Below, in pieces: positions 17,016 to 21,010 of a DNA stretch of 21,010 bases (position 1 is its first letter; every line of letters begins with the position of its first letter). A program made the translations under genes and the position numbers. Source of the stretch: an uncultured Clostridium sp. (lineage in GTDB: Bacteria > Bacillota > Clostridia > Lachnospirales > Lachnospiraceae); contig USJW01000089.1 of NCBI GenBank assembly GCA_900555045.1, positions 1-21,010 on the forward strand, in the 5' to 3' direction. The notes beneath the pieces were generated by a model that was given only the letters and a program-made list of their open reading frames with translations, had not been told where the DNA came from and ran no database searches.

Positions 17016-17042
17016 GCACACATAAATATGGAGGAATTCGGA

Positions 17043-18131
17043 ATGAAACGTACGGGAGCGGTAATTGCGGCCGCAGGGCTGTCCTCCCGCATGGGCGCCT
17101 TCAAGCCCCTGCTTCCTTTCGGGGAGCAAAGCGTGGCGGGCCATTTGACCGCTATGCTGAAGGAAGAGGGCGTGGACCCCATCGCGGTGGTGACGGGCTT
17201 TCGGGGCCAGGAGCTGGAAGCAGAGCTTAAGGACAGCGGCGTGAAGCTCATCCGGAACGAGCAGTACGCGTCCACGGAGATGCTGGATTCGCTGCGCCTG
17301 GGATTTGAGGCCATCGCAAACTGCTGCGACCAGATTCTGGTCATGCCGGTGGACGTGCCCGCGGTGACAGGGGCCACGGTCCGGCGGGTGATGGAGTGCG
17401 ACAGCCCCATCGTGCGCACGAAAAGCATGGACCGGTACGGTCATCCGGTCAAGCTGAGCCGTGCCATGGTGCGGGAAGTGATGGCGTACACGGGCGGGGA
17501 CGGGCTGAGGGGCTTCCTGAAGGGCCATACGGACCTGGTGGCGGATGTTGTTGTCTACGACGAGGGGAGCTTCACGGACGCGGACACGCGGGAGGAGTAC
17601 CGCCGCCTGCTGGAATTAAACGGTGGGCGGGGCAAGGGGTATCCCGACGGGGAGGCGCTCAAATGGCTCTTGAGGACCAGCAACATGCCGGAGCCGGTGC
17701 GCCGCCACAGCGAGGCGGTCAGCCGCAAGGCGCTCTGCATGGCGCAGGCCCTCGGGCGCGCGGGTATCTGCCTGGACTTGGATCTGGTCCGCTCCGCAGC
17801 CCTGCTCCACGACATCGGAAAGGGCCAGCCGGATCACGCCCGCCTGGGAGCCGCCATCTTAACGCAAAACGGCTATCCGGCCGCGGCGGAGATCGTGCGC
17901 CAGCACCACGATTTGGACCGGATCCCGCAGCGGGCGGATGAGACGCTGGTGGTATACCTGGCGGACAAGATGGTCCAGGGGGAGCGGGAAGTTACATTAG
18001 AAGAGCGCTTTGCCGGGAGTCTGGGAAAGTGCGCCGGAAACTCTGAGGCCATGATGCACTTTGAGCGCCGCCGGAGCCAGGCGCGCCAGGCGTGGCAGGT
18101 CTGGGAGCAAAGCGTTGCGGCCTGCGTTTAA
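17043..18131 (+). CDS. MocA-like nucleotidyltransferase fused to an HD phosphohydrolase domain
   Basis: This is a two-domain protein of 362 residues. Residues 1-195 are a MobA/MocA-type transferase: AAAGLSSRMGAFKPLLPFG (10-28), the metal-binding MPVDVPA (101-107) and RYGHPVKLSR (131-140). Such enzymes attach CMP to molybdopterin for xanthine dehydrogenase-family enzymes. Residues ~205-350 are an HD domain with His222, LLHDIGKGQPDH (254-265, His256-Asp257), QHHD (287-290) and Asp308 in LADKMV. The ATG at 17043 has GGAGG 8 bases before it; the ATG at 17028 lacks a good site. It starts 27 bases after the scaffold gene. Cofactor maturation for the hydroxylase is the likely job of the first domain. 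The HD domain's substrate (nucleotide, pyrophosphate or other) is unknown. Confidence 0.88.
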   Translation: MKRTGAVIAAAGLSSRMGAFKPLLPFGEQSVAGHLTAMLKEEGVDPIAVVTGFRGQELEAELKDSGVKLIRNEQYASTEMLDSLRLGFEAIANCCDQILVMPVDVPAVTGATVRRVMECDSPIVRTKSMDRYGHPVKLSRAMVREVMAYTGGDGLRGFLKGHTDLVADVVVYDEGSFTDADTREEYRRLLELNGGRGKGYPDGEALKWLLRTSNMPEPVRRHSEAVSRKALCMAQALGRAGICLDLDLVRSAALLHDIGKGQPDHARLGAAILTQNGYPAAAEIVRQHHDLDRIPQRADETLVVYLADKMVQGEREVTLEERFAGSLGKCAGNSEAMMHFERRRSQARQAWQVWEQSVAACV

Positions 18132-18194
18132 ACAGAATGATAAAAATGAGAGCACCTTCCATGCGGGGCGCGGGCCGGAAACGGGCCAAAGCGC

Positions 18195-18215
18195 AGAGAG
18201 GGGGGCTCTCTTTTT
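18195..18215 (+). terminator. Weak rho-independent terminator
   Basis: AGAGAG (18195-18200), loop GGGGG, CTCTCT (18206-18211), then a T-run to 18215. The stem is short and half A-T, so read-through is likely. It separates the molybdenum cluster from the thioesterase. Confidence 0.55.
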
Positions 18216-18226
18216 CTATTCCGTGC

Positions 18227-18256
18227 TTGTATTCTATGGGGCCTTTGTGATACAAT
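18227..18256 (+). promoter_or_regulatory. Predicted promoter of the thioesterase gene
   Basis: TTGTAT (18227-18232), an 18-base spacer and TACAAT (18251-18256). A TGA just before the -10 supplies an extended -10 TG, which offsets the imperfect -35. The start point would be near 18263. Confidence 0.6.
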
Positions 18257-18260
18257 AAGT

Positions 18261-18293
18261 CCAAGCGACAGACGCCCGTTTTCGGGCGCTTGG
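18261..18293 (+). other. Leader hairpin upstream of the thioesterase
   Basis: CCAAG (18261-18265) pairs with CTTGG (18289-18293). Inside, CGCCCG (18273-18278) pairs with CGGGCG (18283-18288) around TTTT, leaving a 7-base bulge on the left side. It would form at the very 5' end of the transcript and could protect it; no T-run follows. Confidence 0.6.
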
Positions 18294-18315
18294 GCGCAAA
18301 GAGCGAGGTAAAAAT

Positions 18316-19035
18316 ATGTATACATTTAACAGCAGAGTGCGCTACAGCGAGACCGACGAGGAGGGGCGGCTGACTGTAACCGGAATTATCAATTACATGC
18401 AGGACTGCAGTACCTTCCACTCGGAGGACGTGGGCGTGGGGGTCGGCTATCTGGACGCCAGCCGGAAAATCTGGCTGTTGTCCTCCTGGCAGATCGTGAT
18501 CGACCGGTATCCGAAGTTGGGGGACCGCCTGGTGGTCGGAACCTGGCACAACGATTTTAGGGGCATCTACGGCTATCGGAATTTTGTGCTGCGGGACACG
18601 GACGGAAACGATTTTGTCCGGGCGGCCTCGGTGTGGTTTTTATATGATCTGGAGAAGGGACAGCCCATCCGTGTGACAAACGAGGACACGGATCCCTACG
18701 GCGATCCGGAGCCCAAGCTGGAGTTGGGGGAGGCGCCCCGGAAAATTCCGGTGCCGGACCAGTATGAGACGGCCGAGCCGGTGACGGTCAACCGCCACCA
18801 TCTGGACACCAACCACCACGTGAACAACGCGCAGTACGTGGAGATGGCGAGAGAAGCTGTGCCGGCGGGGATTACAATCCGGGAAATCCGGGTAGACTAT
18901 AAGAAGGCGGCTGTGCTGGGCGACGTGATCGTGCCGCGGGTGACTCTCGGCGAGGGTGGCAGCTACACGGTGGTGTTGGCTGGCAGCGCGGGCGAGGTCT
19001 ACGCGGTGGTGTGGCTTTTGGCCGGGAACCGGTGA
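18316..19035 (+). CDS. Acyl-ACP thioesterase (FatA/FatB-like)
   Basis: This is a 239-residue double-hotdog acyl-[acyl carrier protein] thioesterase that ends fatty acid synthesis by releasing free fatty acids in the cytoplasm. The N-terminal hotdog begins YTFNSRVRYSETDEEGRL and includes WLLSSWQIVIDRYPKLGD. The C-terminal hotdog contains the catalytic segment LDTNHHVNNAQYVEM (163-177), with Asp164, Asn166 and His168 in the positions of the plant FatB active-site residues. Its length is normal for bacterial members. It has its own predicted promoter and GAGG before the ATG, so it need not be expressed with the molybdenum cluster upstream. Chain-length preference cannot be read. Confidence 0.9.
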   Translation: MYTFNSRVRYSETDEEGRLTVTGIINYMQDCSTFHSEDVGVGVGYLDASRKIWLLSSWQIVIDRYPKLGDRLVVGTWHNDFRGIYGYRNFVLRDTDGNDFVRAASVWFLYDLEKGQPIRVTNEDTDPYGDPEPKLELGEAPRKIPVPDQYETAEPVTVNRHHLDTNHHVNNAQYVEMAREAVPAGITIREIRVDYKKAAVLGDVIVPRVTLGEGGSYTVVLAGSAGEVYAVVWLLAGNR

Positions 19036-19125
19036 CGGGGACGGCGGAACTGCGAATACAGAAGAAGAGCGGGTTTTGCGGGCCGCGAAGCGTGCGGCGG
19101 ACCTGAAAAAAGAGGAGTAACAGGA

Positions 19126-19959
19126 ATGATTGAGTTAGGTAAAGTACAGGAACTGGAGATACTGCGGGTTAAGGAATTCGGTGTTTACGTGGGCGAGAAG
19201 GCAGGGGACGAGGCGTCCGTGCTTCTCCCGAAGAAGCAGGTGCCGGAGGGCGCGAAGGTCGGCGACAAGGTGGAGGTGTTTATCTACAAGGACTCCTCGG
19301 ACCGCCTGATCGCGACCACCGGAAAGCCGAAGCTTCAGGTGGGGGAGACCGCCCTTTTGGAGGTCAAGGATGTGGCCAAGATCGGCGCATTCTTAGATAT
19401 GGGGCTGGAGAAGGATCTCCTACTCCCCTTTAAGGAGCAGACCCACCCGGTCCGCAAGGGGGAGAAGTGCCTGGTGTCCCTGTATGTGGACAAGAGCCAC
19501 CGTCTGGCGGCGACCATGCGGGTCTACTCCCACATGAGCAACCAATCCCCGTACAAGGCGGACGACTGGGTGGAGGGGACCGTCTATGAGATCAGTGAGA
19601 AGCTGGGGGCCTTCGTGGCGGTGGACAACCGCTACTACGGCCTGATTCCCAAGCAGGAGATGTTCCGCAGCTTTAAGGAGGGCGAGACCGTCCAGGCCCG
19701 GGTCATGAAGGTGCGGGACGACGGCAAGCTGGATCTCTGCGCCCGGGACAAGGCCTACATCCAGATGGCCTCGGACGCGGAGAAGGTGATGAAGGTGATC
19801 GGCGAGTTCGACGGTGTGCTTCCCTTCAACGACAAGGCGAAGCCGGAGGTGATTATGCGCGAGTTCGGCATGAGCAAGAACGCCTTCAAGCGGGCGGTGG
19901 GCCGTCTGCTCAAGGAGGGCAAGATAAAGATCACCGAGAAAACCATCGAGCGAATCTAA
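19126..19959 (+). CDS. cvfB: CvfB-like S1 RNA-binding protein
   Basis: This 277-residue protein has the CvfB layout: three S1-like OB-fold repeats followed by a winged helix. Repeat 1 covers about 1-60 (GKVQELEILRVKEFGVYVGE, VLLPKKQVP), repeat 2 about 68-130 (GETALLEVKDVAKIGAFLDM, DLLLPFKEQ) and repeat 3 about 145-208 (WVEGTVYEISEKLGAFVAV, YGLIPKQEMF). The winged helix lies in 215-277 (FGMSKNAFKRAVGRLLKEGKI). In staphylococci and relatives, CvfB binds RNA and affects virulence gene expression. GAGGAG precedes the ATG. The 90-base space before it shows no clear promoter, so it may be cotranscribed with the thioesterase. A terminator follows. Confidence 0.9.
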   Translation: MIELGKVQELEILRVKEFGVYVGEKAGDEASVLLPKKQVPEGAKVGDKVEVFIYKDSSDRLIATTGKPKLQVGETALLEVKDVAKIGAFLDMGLEKDLLLPFKEQTHPVRKGEKCLVSLYVDKSHRLAATMRVYSHMSNQSPYKADDWVEGTVYEISEKLGAFVAVDNRYYGLIPKQEMFRSFKEGETVQARVMKVRDDGKLDLCARDKAYIQMASDAEKVMKVIGEFDGVLPFNDKAKPEVIMREFGMSKNAFKRAVGRLLKEGKIKITEKTIERI

Positions 19960-19971
19960 GCGAGAACAGGG

Positions 19972-20010
19972 AGGGCAGCGATCCGGAGAACCCGGGGGCT
20001 GCCCTTTATT
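19972..20010 (+). terminator. Rho-independent terminator after cvfB
   Basis: AGGGCAGC (19972-19979) pairs perfectly with GCTGCCCT (19998-20005). The inner loop can form a small CCGG/CCGG stem, and the T-rich tail TTATT follows. Confidence 0.82.
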
Positions 20011-20080
20011 GAAATAAAATGGGCCGCCGGGAAAGCCTTGGGCCGCCTTGGGCAATTGAGGCCCGGCTGTTTGGGCCGAC

Positions 20081-20104
20081 TGCCGCCCACGACCATTGGC
20101 GGCA
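20081..20104 (+). other. Inverted repeat upstream of the YitT gene
   Basis: TGCCGCC (20081-20087) and GGCGGCA (20098-20104) are perfect inverted repeats around a 10-base loop, followed by TTTATA. It could be a leader hairpin or weak attenuator. I see no convincing promoter in 20011-20080. Confidence 0.4.
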
Positions 20105-20138
20105 TTTATATGGAAGAAACTGGAAAGGAGAACAGGGA

Positions 20139-20993
20139 ATGAAGAGGAGAAGCGCAGCGGTGGACTATGCACTGATTGTGGTTGGCGCGTTGCTTATGGG
20201 GGTCGCCATCAAAAATATTTACGACCCGGCCAACATGGTAACGGGAGGTGTCTCGGGCGTGGCGATCATCGCCAAGGAGCTGTGGGGCGCGCCGCTGTGG
20301 CTGACCAACACGGCGCTTAACATTCCATTGTTTATCGCCGCCATGTACTTTATGGGGTGGACCTTCATCAAGCGGACGTTGTTCGCCACGGTGATGCTCT
20401 CCCTTTCCCTCTATATCCTGCCCGAAGGCGCGTTCATGAAGGACGACATCTTTCTCTCCGCGCTGTTCGGCGGAATCATCAGCGGCGTGGGGACCGGCAT
20501 GGTGTTTCTGGCCAGCGCCACCACCGGCGGCACGGACATGCTGGCGGCGCTGATCCAAAAGCGCTTAAAACACTACACCATCGCCCAGATCATGCAGATT
20601 TTAGATGCCCTGATCGTGCTAGCCGGGGCCACGGTGTTCGGGATCCGCGCGGCGCTCTACGCCCTGATCGCCATCTTCTGCGTGGCGAAAATCTCGGACG
20701 GCCTCATCGAGGGACTCAAATTCTCCAAGCAGGCCTACATCATCTCCGACCATTTTCGGGAGATTGCGGACGCGATTTTAAATGAGATGTCAAGAGGGGT
20801 CACAGGGCTGCCCGCCAGGGGCATGTACTCCAATTCGGAGAAAAATATGCTGTTTTGCGTGGTCTCCAAGAAGGAAATTGTACAACTCAGGGAGATTGTT
20901 TCCCGGTTTGATCCCCGGGCATTTGTGATTGTATGCCGGTGTTCCGCTTCGTCGTTGTACAGGCGGTGGTATGTGTCGCGAAGTTCAATGTAG
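20139..20993 (+). CDS. YitT-family membrane protein with aberrant C-terminus
   Basis: This is a member of the YitT/DUF161-DUF2179 family of Bacillota membrane proteins, of uncertain function. Five or so membrane segments lie within residues 9-185 (DYALIVVGALLMGVAIKNIY, GGVSGVAII, TGGTDMLAALI near 129-139). The cytoplasmic DUF2179 domain starts near 195 (SKQAYIISDHFREIADAI, RGVTGLPARGMYSN, LFCVVSKKEIVQLREIV). The ATG at 20139 is chosen because GGAG lies about 10 bases upstream; an in-frame ATG at 20019 lies just after the terminator. Up to residue 265 (DPRAFVIV) it matches the family. The remaining 19 residues (CRCSASSLYRRWYVSRSSM) replace the usual SDVREVxGxGF-like ending, so the gene seems cut at about 20934. 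Confidence 0.82.
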   Translation: MKRRSAAVDYALIVVGALLMGVAIKNIYDPANMVTGGVSGVAIIAKELWGAPLWLTNTALNIPLFIAAMYFMGWTFIKRTLFATVMLSLSLYILPEGAFMKDDIFLSALFGGIISGVGTGMVFLASATTGGTDMLAALIQKRLKHYTIAQIMQILDALIVLAGATVFGIRAALYALIAIFCVAKISDGLIEGLKFSKQAYIISDHFREIADAILNEMSRGVTGLPARGMYSNSEKNMLFCVVSKKEIVQLREIVSRFDPRAFVIVCRCSASSLYRRWYVSRSSM

Positions 20994-21010
20994 GATGCGG
21001 CACGCTGCTG
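20934..21010 (-). other. Open minus-strand frame entering from the right edge
   Basis: Read leftward from 21010, the minus strand is open and gives a charged, protein-like segment that includes YIELRDTYHRLYNDEAEHR. It ends where the YitT family match ends. It may be the 3' part of a gene on a neighbouring or inserted element. The stretch is too short to identify. Confidence 0.3.

Noticed and set aside
10042..18131. Selenium-dependent purine-degradation cluster
   Set aside because: No selenium genes, purine permease or amidohydrolases are present here, and the carrier is MFS type.

Overview
The window looks like chromosomal DNA of an anaerobic gut-type clostridium (Bacillota, probably Lachnospiraceae or a relative). 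This rests on GC-rich genes with strong GGAGG ribosome binding sites, AT-rich sigma-A promoters between them, and the gene families present (CvfB, YitT, acyl-ACP thioesterase, YhaM/CyuA-type cysteine desulfidase). The species cannot be named from sequence alone.

Region 1 (1-8755, + strand) is one operon. It encodes a complete oligopeptide ABC importer (lipoprotein OppA, permeases OppB and OppC, ATPases OppD and OppF), a PLP-dependent C-S lyase of the PatB/MalY type and a CyuA/YhaM-type L-cysteine desulfidase. Together they suggest import of peptides or related compounds followed by breakdown of sulfur amino acids to H2S, ammonia and pyruvate. A hairpin flanked by A and T runs ends the operon and also serves the convergent TetR-family gene.

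Region 2 (8765-10041) holds the TetR-family regulator (- strand) and a 626-base divergent intergenic region. The latter contains the regulator's promoter, an unexplained GC-rich foldable element, two related 24-bp operator-like palindromes 131 bp apart, and a strong promoter facing right whose likely start point falls in the second palindrome.

Region 3 (10042-18131, + strand) is the most unusual part, a molybdenum-hydroxylase (xanthine dehydrogenase family) cluster. It encodes an MFS carrier, a 2x[2Fe-2S] small subunit, a molybdopterin large subunit, and a 788-residue FAD subunit with a whole GltD-like NAD(P)H/FAD/Fe-S oxidoreductase module inserted in its middle. An IscU-like Fe-S scaffold and a fusion of a MocA-like cytidylyltransferase with an HD phosphohydrolase domain follow. 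I read this as a self-contained module: substrate uptake, the enzyme with its own pyridine-nucleotide electron entry or exit, Fe-S supply and cofactor maturation. The substrate is unknown.

Region 4 (18132-21010, + strand) carries housekeeping-type genes: an acyl-ACP thioesterase with its own promoter and a leader hairpin, a CvfB-like S1 RNA-binding protein, a terminator, and a YitT-family membrane protein. The last ~19 codons of the YitT gene do not match the family, and the terminal 75 bases hold an open minus-strand frame, suggesting a junction with other DNA at the window edge.
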